Below the pieces are notes generated by a model. That model had not been told where the DNA came from and did not search any database. It saw only the letters and a list, made by a program, of their open reading frames with translations. The translations under genes were made by a program, and so were the position numbers. A stretch of 64,000 nucleotides of DNA from Halichoerus grypus (taxonomy: Eukaryota; Chordata; Mammalia; Carnivora; Phocidae): assembly GCF_964656455.1 (NCBI RefSeq), contig NC_135718.1, forward strand, positions 146,426,262 through 146,490,261. Reading direction: 5' to 3'. This document shows, piece after piece, positions 1-11,230 of the stretch (position 1 is the stretch's first letter; each line of letters begins with the position of its first letter).

Positions 1-99
1 ACTCCATCCCACAGCACCCCACAACTGGTGTGCTCTAGGAGTCCCTGACCTTCAGGCCACAGGCTGGAAAGGGACAGGGGGATACCCTCCTACTCTTCG

Positions 100-215
100 T
101 TAATAATAATCATTACAACCCATATGGCACTTTACAGCACACAAAACACAGTGTTGAAACAAGTATTTTACAATAGTCCTGTGGGGTAAGTATTCTTGGT
201 TTTATTTTGCTAACT
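100..215 (-). repeat. MIR-like SINE fragment, antisense, degenerate
   Basis: The order 'ggcactttacag', 'ttttacaatag', 'gtggggtaagtatt' resembles the antisense MIR core (normally ...cctcacaacaaccctatgaggtaggtattatt...). It is old and weakly preserved. The first 100 bases show no recognisable feature. Confidence 0.4.
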
Positions 216-377
216 GCCTCAAATGTAACACAACTCCACTGGGAAAGAAGTAGAGGGTGAAAAACAAATTTATATTTTTATAAAGAACAAACTTATATTT
301 TTATAAAGCTGTATTCTCTCCTTGTATCCATCCTTACTATGTATAATTTTACCTGATTAAAAATATTAAAATCCCAG

Positions 378-676
378 AATAATACATTATATGTTAAAAA
401 AAAAAAAAGAAGATAGCAGGAAGGGAAAAATGAAGGGGGGAAAATCAGAGGAGGAGACGAACCATGAGAGACGATGGACTCTGAGGAACAAACTGAGGGT
501 TCTAGAGGGGAGGGGGGTGGGGGGATGGGTTAGCCTGGTGATGGGTATTAAAGAGGGCACGTTCTGCATGGAGCACTGGGTGTTATACACAAACAATGAA
601 TCATGGAACACCACATCAAAAACTAATGATGTAATGTATGGTGATTAACATAACATAATAATAAAAATATATATAT
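378..676 (+). mobile_element. 5'-truncated young L1 3' end (carnivore L1)
   Basis: This is the 3' tail of a carnivore L1: the sense-strand 3' UTR with a polypurine stretch, a G-rich tract at 507-529, the 'gagcactgggtgttata' block and the 'gtgattaacataacataataataaaa' end. A perfect 15-bp TSD (atattaaaatcccag) lies at 363-377 and 677-691, so this is one target-primed insertion truncated to about 300 bp. The second TSD copy merges with an (AT)n run at 669-680. Low decay and intact TSDs indicate a lineage-specific insertion. An 85-codon open frame across it is a chance reading of the 3' UTR. Confidence 0.9.
507..529 (+). other. G-quadruplex motif in L1 3' UTR
   Basis: Four G-runs of 4, 6, 6 and 3 bases are separated by loops of 1, 1 and 2 bases. 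This fits the canonical quadruplex rule on the + (L1 sense) strand. G-rich tracts in L1 3' UTRs are established for mammalian L1s. Confidence 0.75.
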
Positions 677-691
677 ATATTAAAATCCCAG

Positions 692-989
692 GCTAAACTT
701 TTTGCATTTGGATTACTTCACAAACTTCAGAGTAAATGTTTAAAAAAAAATTAAAAAGAACAGTTACTTGACTTACATTCACCAAAACAAAAAGAGGACT
801 CACCCAAGCTGTTTCTTCAGAATCAAGACTCTGCCTTAAAGGCCACTTAGCACTCTTGGGTTAAAGGGAGCAAAATGCCAGTAGCCTTAGAATAGCCCTT
901 TTGTCTGTTTCAAGCCAAGAGGGTTCCAGAATTTTGACATGCAGTCTCAAAGCACTTCACTACACGCTCAAGAGTTTTAAAAAGTACAA
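692..989. other. No gene or clear repeat seen
   Basis: AT-rich non-coding sequence with stop codons in all frames. Nothing recognised. Confidence 0.5.
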
Positions 990-1225
990 AATGCTGGGCA
1001 GTGAGGTAATCCACTTATTTTATTATCATTTTCATTTTACAATTGGAGAAACAAATTCAAAAGGGTCCATTTCATTATTGAGCATTGGCAAGCCTACATT
1101 TTACAAATGGGCAAATAAGGCTCAGGGAGATGAAGTGACTCACGGAGGTCACACAGAAAGTGAGTGGGAGAGTCTGCACCTGAGCCCAGTCAGACCCTTT
1201 GATCAACCACTAAGAGCTAATTCCA
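990..1225 (-). repeat. MIR SINE, antisense
   Basis: The antisense MIR order is visible: 'ttttacaaatgggcaaataaggctcagggagatgaagtgac', then 'ggtcacacagaaagtgagtgg', then the 'gagtctgcacctgagcccagtcaga' 5' part. A second, weaker copy of the 'attttacaattggagaaac' core stands upstream near 1036, suggesting an internal duplication or two fragments. Confidence 0.75.
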
Positions 1226-2840
1226 TTGTAGGTCAAAGGATGACTGCAAGGACCATGTGTTTTTGATGGGCCCATTTCTTCTTGAACCAAGCCCATCACT
1301 GGGAAATTTCAAATATTAGTTAATACACACACACAAATAAAGGCTTGAGGTATCCAGTTGTAGGAACAGAGAAGCATTCTCTGCTATAAGGTTGCAACCA
1401 CACTCAAAGCCACCAATCCAAAAAGCTCATGCTGTACTTCTCCCTCATGTTCCAGACCCTGGGTTTGTGGCTTTGGCTTGTAGCTCTGGTTCATCACTGA
1501 AGGACCCCAAGTCTGGCAGGTATGTTACCTTGACCAGGTCAAAGTGACCTGGGACACAACATGGCTCTGTTCCCAGCACCTCCAAGGAAACAACCAGTCC
1601 CTGGTCCAATACATACTGAGTCCTGTTTATGCACCATCCCTGTGCTAGACTCGGAGGGAATCAGCAGTCAGAGAGGAAGGCAGGGAAAAGATAGAAAGAT
1701 GAAAGAAGTGAACAGAACACTGTATCTTTGTTTGAAAACAAAAGAAAACCTGCTTTTCAGCTGGGGAGAGAAGATAGCTCCACAGGGACATTTAACAAGA
1801 CAAAATACAGAAGGAAAGTCCCAGAAGAATGGACATAATGGGTGAAGGATGTCAAGGTAGTTCAAAGGATGACAAATGGCAGCAGGGAGGAGTGTGTCAG
1901 AAAATCTGGTTATGAGATCAGTCCAAGATTTGTTATAATCTTGCTACAAGAGACATAGCCTCCAGTAGACGAACCCAAAGATTCCCTCTTGGTAGGAAAA
2001 CTATAGAGGAGGAGAGAATGGATAGATAATCATCATTAGACAAGATACGAGAAGAATGTTCAGTTGAAGGTCACTAGACATTTAACTGACAGTCAGCAGG
2101 GTGGGTGGGTGAGTGGGTGGTTAGTTTTCTCAGAGCAAGTCTCAATCCCATTATACTTTCCAGAAACTAGGTTAAGCATTTTTATCAGAAATGCTAATGT
2201 CTTCCCACAACTAGATTCTGACATCCATCTCACCAAAAATTCTGTCCTAGTCTACATTCAGGACAATTTTTCCTTTATTCCATTACATCTGTGCCTTTCA
2301 TGGCCTGGTCTGCCCCTACAAGGCAACCAAGACCACAAAACTCAATTCATATTGTGTGATGTGCTGTCAGAGGCCAGTTCTGGACTTAACACTTACTCTC
2401 TGAAGGAGAAAGATGACCCCAGGTAGCTTATTCTCATGGGATAAACATATAGGGGTGGACCCAGGTGTAGTCGTGTCTAAAACTTGTACAGTTTGGGGGA
2501 CACTCTTTAAGAAAAAAATACAAAATTATGACTATATAACTAGGCACAAAAATGCATATTTATTTAGGATGAGAAAAGAAATCACAACGATTCTTGGATG
2601 CTTGGAGATTCAGGTCCCAGTCTTCACAAACCTCTTCCCAGAAATGGGTCCATAGTCACACGTTCCAACGCCATCTCCACCTGACACCAGGACACTGAAG
2701 TGTTAAGATTCATGTACTTCCTCCTGGGGGTTCACTTACACCCTGCTAGCACCCACACTTCTCTTACCCCAGGCAGTCAATACCCTGCCACCCTGCCCTG
2801 GCTTTACTCTTTGACCAAAAATGACAAGGAAAACCAAGGC
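1226..2840. other. Non-coding, mostly unassigned
   Basis: About 1.6 kb without a supported gene. Small open frames (up to 120 codons near 2064-2426) have no domain or compositional signal of coding. A G-quadruplex motif lies at 2099-2117. Confidence 0.5.
2099..2117 (+). other. Canonical G-quadruplex motif outside any recognised repeat
   Basis: Four GGG runs at 2099-2101, 2103-2105, 2107-2109 and 2115-2117 have loops of 1, 1 and 5 bases. Short loops predict a stable parallel quadruplex. No repeat family was recognised around it. Confidence 0.7.
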
Positions 2841-2844
2841 ATTC

Positions 2845-2905
2845 ATCTGTGCACAGATTCAACAAACAATCGTTGACCACCTTCGTGTGCCAGGCATGAG
2901 CTCAG
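2845..2905 (-). repeat. L2 3' end fragment, antisense
   Basis: 'attcaacaaacaatcgttgaccaccttcgtgtgccaggcatgagc' follows the antisense L2 3' end (ttcaacaaatatttattgagcacc-tactatgtgccaggcac). Confidence 0.55.
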
Positions 2906-2984
2906 ATGGAAACACGCTTTCCATGAACTGAACATAACATTTAAAACTATTTTGAGCAAGTGGATTATGTCACCTCATTTGTTT

Positions 2985-3187
2985 GACAGAATTTACTGAG
3001 GATTGCCTGTACGCCGAGCCTGAGCCAAACAACCGGTACATGAGTAGACACCATTGTTACCCCCATTTTGTCAACGACAGAACTGTGGTTCAGAGAAATT
3101 AAGTAAATGATGAAGTTAAGTGCATGGTGGAGCTTGAGGGTTAAACCTAAGTCTCTTCAGAATCAGAGGCCTTATCCACACTCTAAG
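2985..3187 (-). repeat. MIR SINE, antisense
   Basis: Antisense MIR core: 'ccattgttacccccattttgtcaacgacagaactgtggttcagagaaattaagtaa', then '...gtggagcttgagggttaaacctaagtctcttc'. Well ordered but diverged. Confidence 0.7.
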
Positions 3188-3221
3188 TGTTCAGCATCTA
3201 GGAGAGCCATCTGTTTGTAAC

Positions 3222-3242
3222 GCACACACAAGCACACACACA
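3222..3242. repeat. Short imperfect (CA)n
   Basis: Interrupted CA run, about 20 bp. Confidence 0.7.
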
Positions 3243-3499
3243 TATAATAGATGACATGTATCTATTCTTTGCAATTTATAAAGCATTTTTACCTATACAG
3301 CATCAGCCATCTTTCCAGCAGCTCTGTGAAGAATCAGGGAGAAAGTAGAGGAGACCCCTCAGCCCTCATCCTGTTTCCCAGCTTTGGGACCTCAGAGAAA
3401 TCATATCCAACAGTCACGGAAGGGGCTGGGTTTAGTCCTTTCTGTAACCCAAGAGCTCTGGCGTCCTTTGATCTATGACTGTCAACCCTGACCTTACAT

Positions 3500-3517
3500 C
3501 CCCCCCCCCCCCCCCCC
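3500..3517. repeat. Homopolymer C18 tract
   Basis: Eighteen consecutive C on the + strand, followed by 'gcc'. The minus strand is G18, capable of quadruplex; the C strand could form an i-motif. Its length is likely polymorphic or affected by sequencing error. Confidence 0.9.
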
Positions 3518-3529
3518 GCCACGGGTTCT

Positions 3530-4765
3530 TACTGTTCAAGCTGTGAGAAACCCCAGAGTGCTCTGGCCAAATGCCCCCCCAGGGCTGAGGAGGGCACTAG
3601 AGGCTGGAATTTGTCCCTGCTCAATAGTTGCCCAGTGGTGGCTTTCTGAGGCCTGTCTTTATAGACGGGAGGGCCCAAGGGGCAGAAGGCTCAGGTAGGG
3701 CACACAGGAGTCCAGCCAAAAGAAAGGCTTTACCCCATGACAGTTCTCCTGCCTTTGCTTCCTCTTCCCAGTGGCTAAAAAGAATTACTTCTGCCTGTGC
3801 TAACAAGTCCATTATCATCCCCTGGCTGGACCGCATTCCAGGCTCTGCTCTCCAAGTGACTGGGGACACAGGTGGCAAAGGCCCATGATAACCACCAAGC
3901 TGTCCATGATAACCCTGAGGGACAGGGAGGGGCCCAGGGTTCCTGAACTGCACTTTAAGGAAAAAGAGAAACTAATTCCTAAAATAATTACTCTCTTTAA
4001 AAAGTTCTTTCTGTTCATTCAACTTTTTTCTTGCTTTAAGATTATATTTCACTTTCTTCTTTCTAAAAAAAAAATATTTTCTGTTCAATTCATCTCCCTT
4101 CCTCAATGCTTCAGGTTTCTAATCTGGGCTCATAAAGGACTTCAGGAGATGGGCAGTCCCCTAAGATAATGATTAGATTGTCAAAGAGAGTCACGATCCT
4201 GAATAATTTTGAGTGGTGGCAGCCCTTGGACCCAGCTGTGCTGAGCCAAGAGCCAAGAGTCTTAAAAGCCTGTGGTTGAGTGATATAGGGCAGGTACATC
4301 AAGAGCTTTTCTTCTGAGATCATAAGCAACTGTTTCAATTAGAAGATGTCCTCTTATAAAAATGGACTCATGCACTGGTGAGGTCAAAAGAGGAAATACT
4401 TGTTTAAAATCCTTGAGATAATTAAATTGGGAAGAGGAATATCAGCAAATTAATTAGTTGTAAATTTCCTATGCACAAAGCTCCTGGTCTGCGGTTAGTC
4501 TAGACACTTGTCATTGGGAGTGATTTAGCTACAGCAACTCTGAGCAATCACCCCACCCTCCTCTCGGACCCGTGGTTGCCAGCATAGCCCCCATTCAACC
4601 AACTCTGGAATCACTGGAACCTGGGATTCTGAATTCTGTTCACTCTCTGGAGCTTGCAGCTGGCTTCTGGCCGGTTTCCAAGGGTCTTCCTCTTATAATC
4701 CACGGGCATGTTTCTGCCAGTAACTCCTCCTAAAATAATATATAATTCTAACACTCACAAAACTT
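3530..4765. other. Non-coding, unassigned
   Basis: No repeat family was recognised with confidence and no domain-bearing frame is present. The AT-rich part around 4430-4560 has TAATTA-type motifs. Confidence 0.4.
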
Positions 4766-4769
4766 CACC

Positions 4770-5265
4770 AGTCCCCCTTACTTACAGAATGAAAAACAAA
4801 TTCTTCATCCTTTTCCCCCAATCCTTCGCATTCTTCAATCCAAAGTTCTTCTTCCCTGTTGCTCCCTCATGAACTTTTCTCCAGTCAACCTGCCCCACTC
4901 ACTGTCCCTCAAACCCACCAAGCCCAACCCATGTTCACACCTTTTGGCCATCTCCCTCCCTGCAATGACTTGCCTCTTCTTCTGAAACTCTGGTTCCTGC
5001 CCAGGCCTCTTCCGTGTGTCTCTCCTGGAGCCATCCCAGTTTCCACGGCTCTTCTGTCTGACATCTTCACCACACCCTGCTCATCTCTTATGTTCCTGTA
5101 TTGTGTTCTAGGTCCATTTGCCTTGTGATGTCTTCCCTTCCTTGGATGCAATTAGAGTTGCTTGAGGACAGGGGTTGTGTGCAGCCATTTTGAAATCCTT
5201 GCCATATTGGACACAGTGTTTTGATCATGGTGGGAACTCAGTATATATCGAGAACTCAGCACAGG
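4770..5265 (+). repeat. L2 LINE 3' region, sense
   Basis: A pyrimidine-rich 3' L2 pattern with 'tgttcctgtattgtgttctaggtcca', then 'gcttgaggacaggggttgtgtg', '...ttggacacagtgttttgatcatggtgggaactcagtatat'. This parallels the L2 end (ctgtaagctccttgagggcaggg... cctggcacatagtaggcgctcaataaat). The 5' part is poorly preserved. Confidence 0.6.
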
Positions 5266-5274
5266 CTTCCTCAG

Positions 5275-5500
5275 ATCTGCCTGGATCAAAATCCTCAGTC
5301 CACTGTTTAATGACCATGTGTCCTTGAGTTATTTGGCTCTTTAAAGCTTCTGTGTCTTCACTTGTAAATGGAAGTCATGGTAGTAGCCACCGCAAAGTGG
5401 CGTAGTGAGGATTGTGTGAGATAAAGCAAGCACGGTGCTCAGGATAGTCTGATACCCAGTGCTCAGTGCCAGTGAGGGGCTGTTATCTTCAACACCACCT
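5275..5500 (+). repeat. MIR SINE, sense
   Basis: Sense MIR order: 'tgaccatgtgtccttgagttatttggctctttaaagcttctgtgtcttcacttgtaaatggaag', then 'gtagtgaggattgtgtgagataaagcaagcacggtgctcagg'. This matches the core 'ctcatctgtaaaatggg...gtgaggattaaatgag'. Confidence 0.75.
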
Positions 5501-5957
5501 TCAGTGCTGTTACTGGAATCTAAAAATGTGAAAATTCAGGTAATCCTGAGAAGAGTGTTGGGCCATCCCTTAAGTGAAGATGGCCCCTTAGAACCAACAC
5601 AGCAGGGAGGCAGCCCTCCCCAACACACATAGAATGGACGAACTGTAATTTCAACCCTGCAGATGTGTGTGTGGAAATTTCAGATAAAAAAAACTAGATA
5701 AACCAGAACTAGATTACTAAGGCTGCCTCAAACCAGTGATCTGCAACCAGCAAATTGTGACTTTCCAGTAGCCAAGTGAGACTGCCCCTTGCTCTCCAAA
5801 ATCTATGGAGCTCTCCATGGGCACCGGCATGATGTGTCTTTTCTGTGTCCCTTCCAACACTTTCAGTTCTCCACCTCTCAGTCCCCACACAACCTGTGTC
5901 CACTTCATCTTCCTGGAACTATGTCCCTGTCAGTGAGTGTAAGACTTTGAGAAAATA

Positions 5958-6169
5958 GGGGTGCCTGGGTGGCTTAGTCAGTTGAGCGTCCAACTCTTGG
6001 TTTTGGCTCAGGTCATGATCTCAGGGTCGTCAGATCGAGCCCTGCGTTGGACTCTGTGCTTAGCTGGGAGTCGGCTTGAGATTCTCTCTCTCTCTCCCTC
6101 TGCCCCTCTCACTCATGCTCTCTCTCTCTAAAATAAATAAATAAACCTTTGAAAAATAAAAGAGAAGCC
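5958..6169 (+). mobile_element. CanSINE, sense
   Basis: Full-length tRNA-Lys-derived carnivore SINE: head 'ggggtgcctgggtggcttag', CT microsatellite at about 6085-6129, and an AAATAAATAAATAAA tail. A 10-bp TSD (tgagaaaata) lies at 5948-5957 and 6170-6179. Confidence 0.95.
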
Positions 6170-6465
6170 TGAGAAAATAAAGGTATCTTCTCCTTAGAAA
6201 GACTTGGTGACTCTGTGTTAGAGTCAGAGCCCAGAACTGTGCCCATTAGTACACACTAACCCCTAACTGCTGGTGTCCCGGGAAGTGGTTAGTGTTTTTC
6301 TGTTCCCTCGTGTTTCTCTTAGCTCCTGTCCTACAGTTGTGGACAACAAGAGTAGCATATCTAACTGCAATGAAACATCACTGTGGAACCTTCTTGTCAT
6401 GGACGCTCCTTGTCCTGCAACCACTGCTACTCCCACAGAGTGAAGGAGGTGGGGGTCCTGCACCA

Positions 6466-6669
6466 CCTTTAAAAAAAAAAAAGATTTATTCATTTATTTG
6501 AGAGAGAGAGAGAGTGTGTGTGTGAGCTGGGGTAGAAGCAGAGGGAGAGGGAGAGACAGAATCCTCAAGCAGACTCCCCGCCCAGCACAGAACCTTACAC
6601 GGGGCTCAATCCCAGGACCTGAGATCATGACCTGAGCTGAAATCAACTGAATGAGCCACCAAACACCCC
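6466..6669 (-). mobile_element. CanSINE, antisense
   Basis: The reverse-oriented SINE runs from a poly-A tail (T-rich complement, 6471-6500) and a GA/GT microsatellite to the head complement near 6650-6669. The TSD cctgcacca lies at 6457-6465 and 6670-6678. The head is unusually diverged. Confidence 0.93.
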
Positions 6670-6679
6670 CCTGCACCAT

Positions 6680-7389
6680 ATTTTAATCATATCATTTCAT
6701 CAATGCGCTGTTTTCCATGCCGGGAGAAGACCTTGCCAAGATGGGCATCATGCTTGTTAATAAATTAAATCAGCATGTGTCTGGCTCTGTCCTAAGTACT
6801 GGGAGTCAAGTGCATGTTTTCTGAGCCTCATATGGCCCGTCTTCTATGCACAGAGTTGCAGAGAGCTTTTCTAAAACATGCATCAGCTTTTGTCACTGCC
6901 CTGCCCCCTGGCTCTCCTCACTTAGCCAGAACATCTCTTCGGCTCCATCTCCAGGTTATCAGAAACAGACAAGCAGAGTGGGAAAGATCGATGACGTGTG
7001 GTTTAGAATGTTGGCTCACCAGGGTTCCAGCTCCAGAAGAACATCTATAAATGCAGCAATTGCTCACTGGTGTATGCAAAAGTCACATGAAGTGAGCCAT
7101 CACTGTTCAAGCTCTGTCCTCGGCAGAGAGGCAAAGTGTCCCTCCGGGGCCATGTGAAATACGCTCTCACCCCAACAGTGCTTCGTCAGAATGTGCATGT
7201 TCTGACTCCAGTCTTCACACTCCCCCAGCCAGGGACTCTTTTCCAGGTCCCCAGGAGCATTTCTAAAGACAATCACTCCTTCTCCCAGGATGGCACAGCC
7301 CTGAAAGCATTTTGGTTTGCTAGAAGCCTTGGAAAGACACTCAATAATCTTCTGTATTCCCCTCTCATATTCTGCACCAAATGTGGTTC
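6680..7389. other. Non-coding, unassigned
   Basis: No coding signal. Part of 6845-6960 is pyrimidine-rich and may be L2, but I cannot confirm this. Confidence 0.4.
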
Positions 7390-7705
7390 TTTCAATTCTC
7401 CTGAAGCCAGGCTACAAGGTCACTCCCTCCAGGAAGCCCTCCCAAATTTACCACCCCCCACCATCTCTAATCATGTATTTGCTCTCCCCTTCCAGCAGTC
7501 CCGTGGTTTTGTGTTCAGTTTGGATTGTGTCATTCTCCACCTGTTGATATGTTGTTATGAGACGACAGATTGTTTATCCTTTATCTAAAACTTGTGGAGT
7601 GAAATGTGTTTCGGAATTCAGAACTTTTCAGATCTTAGATAGGTAATAGAGGCTCTAGGGTAGCGCCCATAACCAAACGCGCTAATGTTTGTTCAATGAA
7701 ACATG
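7390..7705 (+). repeat. L2 LINE 3' region, sense
   Basis: 'cactccctccaggaagccctcccaaatttaccaccccccaccat', then '...tttgtgttcagtttggattgtgtcattctccacc', then '...gctctagggtagcgcccataaccaaacgcgctaatgtttgttcaatga' follow the L2 3' order (cttcctcaggaagccttccct... tcagtaaatgtttgttgaatga). Confidence 0.65.
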
Positions 7706-7839
7706 AATACTCACACGAAGTGGGATACATTAAGATTATAATCAGCTTCTTATCAATCAGTTCAGGTGAGGTTTTCCACACCTGTGTTGAGTATTTCTGA
7801 AGCGTGGATCTGGGCTGCTGATAAGAGCCCCCCTTCCCA

Positions 7840-8045
7840 AACCTCCCTCTGTGCCAGGCGCTCTGCTCTTGTATTATCGCCTTCAACCCCACAGCAGCGC
7901 ACAGGAAGGAGGTGTTATTTTCCACATGGAAGAGATGAGGACCGTAGAGCTCAGAGGGGATAATTTGCCCAACGTCAAACCTCTAGAAAACAGAGGACCC
8001 AGCATGCAAACCCAAGCCTGCCTACCCGCAAGCTTGATGCTTAAT
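7840..8045 (-). repeat. MIR SINE, antisense
   Basis: 'ctgtgccaggcgctctgctcttgtattatcgccttcaaccccacagcagcgcacaggaaggaggtgttatttt' is followed by 'gagatgaggaccgtagagctcagagg' and 'ataatttgcccaacgtcaaacctc', the classic antisense MIR order. Confidence 0.8.
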
Positions 8046-8049
8046 GGCC

Positions 8050-10195
8050 AGACAGTTTTCATACCAAATGTGCTTCCTCTCACATCTCCAATTACAGTGT
8101 TCCATATGCAAGATGGAATATATAAATGCTTGCCAACGATGAAAACAAACAGAAGAGCATTTAATTTTTTTTATTTGTAATTCACAAATTATGTTTGCCT
8201 TCTTCCAAAAAGGCTGCACAACACTTCAAACATCAGTCAGCTCCGGAAGGCGAGCATGAAGCCTCTGGAAGCCCGGATGTGACCAGGCTAGATGAAGGCA
8301 CCAACAAATAATGTCAGCTGATGGGTCACAATGAGGCAGTGCACCAGCCACACTGATGGCCATGTGTGTTCAGCTCACGTGGCATCCATGGTCAATATTT
8401 AGAGCTCAAGGGATTTCAACTAGAAGTCAAAATAATTTTCCTTTATAAATATGAATGCGCTATTTTAATTGTTCCTACTTCTTTCTCTTGAGAAAATTAG
8501 ATATTCCCACAATACGGTGTTTTCATTTATTTGTAGCAATCATCAGCCGATGCTGGGTAGCACCTTGAGGTGGGGTGAGCATTCCCCAGTTAGCAGAGTA
8601 CCCCCACTCCTGCACACCGGGATTCAGAGGGAATTTGAGTCTGGGAACACTGCATCTGATAGAGCGGACCTGTGTCTGAAACCCTGCCCTGACGGGCTCC
8701 CCACAGGCCGGCAGTCTGCTGGCTGATGTGAGCAGGGCAGATGGTTTGTGTAGTTCTTCTATTACCAATCAAGGACTTGCAGCAGGGTGACACTAGAAGA
8801 TCATATTTTCAACACCATCCCAGTCACCGACTTGCTGCAAGGACACAGAGAGACAGGCAGCATGTGTGTGTGCCAGAAACAAAAGAAATGTGAGGGGGCT
8901 AAGCACAGCCATTGGGTCCAGGACCCAGAAGGAGGCAGAGGTGGCCCCTCATGCCAGCTCCTAAAAGGGAGAGTTTCTCATGTGCAGCACAAGCACCAGA
9001 ACCGAGGTCACTTCTCGAACCCAGTCTCCACCCCCCTCAAAAAGAAGCAGAGGAAAGGCACAACAAGCGTTGCTTAGGGCCGTGGCGTACGTGAGGTTCT
9101 GTGATCAGAGGGCCTACGTGAAACGGTGTCACAGCAGGACAAGGCCCTGGCCACCTGCTGGCTCTCTGGGTTTTCCCAGTTGCCAAGATGATCACCCAAA
9201 ACCCAAGTTGCCCAGCTTCAGGACCTTTCTCAAGTTCAGCAAAGACACCTTATGGAAGGCCCAGCAGAGTTTACATTGGAATCAGTACGTGAAGAGAAGC
9301 AAGTTTTCCTTTTCCCCCACGTTGGGAAGCCAGATGTTTCCAGGCATGATCTGAAGTCCACTATCCGAGAAGCATGTGCCTTCGGACCACCAATTCCTAG
9401 CACCGAGGCCCTCACGGGGGTCCTCTTTGTTTCCAGAACTCTCGGGGAGAATCTTGGGAAGAAACAGAAAGGTAGCAGTAAAATCCAGGCGACCCATCAT
9501 GCCAAAGCTTGTTGAGGGCACACATGGGCAAAAGGACCTTGAACAGATTGGCCCACCTGCCGTCTTGGAAGGAGAGACCACAGTGATGGCTCTCGCCCTC
9601 GCCACCAGCTCCACCCGCTGTCAGACACACTCGGAAATCTGGTGACTGGCCAACGTGCCCACCCGTCAGTATTGTAAACTGAATGGAGGCAATTATTTTG
9701 CTAGTCTTCTGAAAATTTCTAAATTTTCCAGATCAGCTCCATTTGCTGGGCCTGGGACAGAAAGCCCAGTGGGCTGTGTGCCCCGGCATCCTGGGAGATG
9801 AGGTGCTGGCCAAGTGCAGCTCTCTAGGAGCCAGAAATGTAAAGCAGGCCTGGTAACTGCATCGCTGTTTGGTTTGGACCTGAGAGGCAAACATCCAATT
9901 TGAGATCAAATAAATGGATCCCGGGCCTGAGTAAGCTTTTTAAATAAGATTCACTCTAGAGCCGTTTAAAAATTAGAAGGAAGTGCCAGCGAAATTCTGC
10001 CCTTACTTCTTGGGCTAAAAAAGAGACCCCTCCCCCCAGGAGGGGACCCATCCATACCAGATGCTGTTTTATATTTACAGAAGTACTGCAACAGGCTTAG
10101 GGAATAGGGAAGGATCTTAGATAATTTTGACTCGAATGAAGATAAAAAGAATTTAAATATACAGCACTGATGATTCCAAAATAAAGGCAGGTAAC
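8050..10195. other. 2.1 kb with no recognised gene or repeat
   Basis: The longest stretch of the left half without a recognised element. Small overlapping frames (about 80-125 codons at 8980-9645, both strands) have no known domain, no splice context I can support and no shared reading-frame signal. It is probably unique intergenic sequence or very old repeats. Confidence 0.4.
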
Positions 10196-10199
10196 ATTT

Positions 10200-10432
10200 C
10201 ATGGGTGCTTACCATGCACCTGACACTGTTTCAAGTATTTAAGGATTACACAATATTACCCATTTACTATTTATAAAATCATCATCATCATCATCCCACC
10301 AAAACTATGAGGTAGGTATTATTACTATCCCCAATTTACGGATGAGAAAACTGAGTCATAGCTAGTGTGTACTGGTGCCAAGATTCAAACCTAGCATGTC
10401 TGACTCTGAAGTCCATGTGCTTAACCTACCTA
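10200..10432 (-). repeat. MIR SINE, antisense, with (ATC)n
   Basis: 'catgggtgcttaccatgcacctgacactgtttcaag', then 'aactatgaggtaggtattattactatccccaatttacggatgagaaaactgagtcatagc', then '...gtccatgtgcttaacctac'. A short (ATC)6 microsatellite at 10279-10296 has expanded inside it. Confidence 0.85.
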
Positions 10433-10624
10433 GAAAGTGTTCTTACAATATTTTCCCCCAAAACAATTCCAGGATCTATGCATCTCACCTACAGTGTAGC
10501 ACATACCAGCTTCGTCTATTCCCAGCTAATCCCAGCTTCCTCTTTGTAGAATTTCACATTGTTTGAAAAGTAACATCTCAAAGCAAAAGGGACCCTCCTT
10601 CAGACCTTGGAGGTGAATTGTCAT

Positions 10625-11045
10625 TGATCTGAGCCGCACAGAGTAACCTCTTTTCTCTTTGCTGAGGATTGGTGGACATGTGACGAAGATCTAGCTGTAA
10701 GAACTGATGAAATTTTGCAGGAGGTGTCTGGAAAGGATTTTGCTCCATGATAAACAGATACAGAGAGATAGTCCACCGCATTTTTCCTTTTTTGAATGTG
10801 TATAAAGCATGACGCTTGGAGTTGAGAAAACCATTTTAGGTTTGTCAGCCTATGGACAAAAAGCCAACATACTGAGGATGGCAGAGCAGAAAGATTTTTA
10901 AAAGCCTGGGTCTCCAATGACAGATTGAGCCAACACACCAAACTTGGACGCCTGTATTTCTAGACTTCTTATCTTGCTACATAGGATAATTATACATCTT
11001 TGTTGCTTAAGCCATTGTTAGGCATTATGTCACTCTGCATTCAAA
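10625..11045 (+). mobile_element. MaLR (MLT1-type) LTR, sense
   Basis: The 3' half preserves MaLR LTR order: 'catactgaggatggcagagcagaaagatttttaaaagcctgggtctccaatgacagattgagcc', '...cttgctacataggataattatacatctttgttgcttaagccattgttagg'. No clear TG...CA termini or TSD were found. It is an old solitary LTR. Confidence 0.65.
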
Positions 11046-11215
11046 TGTATCCTGACTTAGACCTGTATCCTTTGCCTATGTGTAGACATATGTCATGTCT
11101 ATACATTTTCCACCTTCTTTATTCCACTTAATTTATGGCTACTTGACCACATAAAACCAGTCAGTCAAGAAAGGAAAGGCAATGTATTTGAACAGCAGTT
11201 TATCAACACTTCTGG

Positions 11216-11230
11216 AAAAAAAAAAAAAAG
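11216..11230 (+). repeat. Poly-A tract (A13-15)
   Basis: A homopolymer A run without a recognisable element body beside it. Confidence 0.7.

Noticed and set aside
5958..6010. tRNA-Lys-like A and B box sequence as a functional tRNA gene
   Set aside because: It is the SINE head. It lacks a cloverleaf with intact acceptor stem and is followed by the SINE body; the same holds for the other SINEs.
7136..7588. 150-codon plus-strand open frame
   Set aside because: Its latter half is L2 3' sequence with cysteine-rich translation typical of pyrimidine-rich L2 ends, not a protein.
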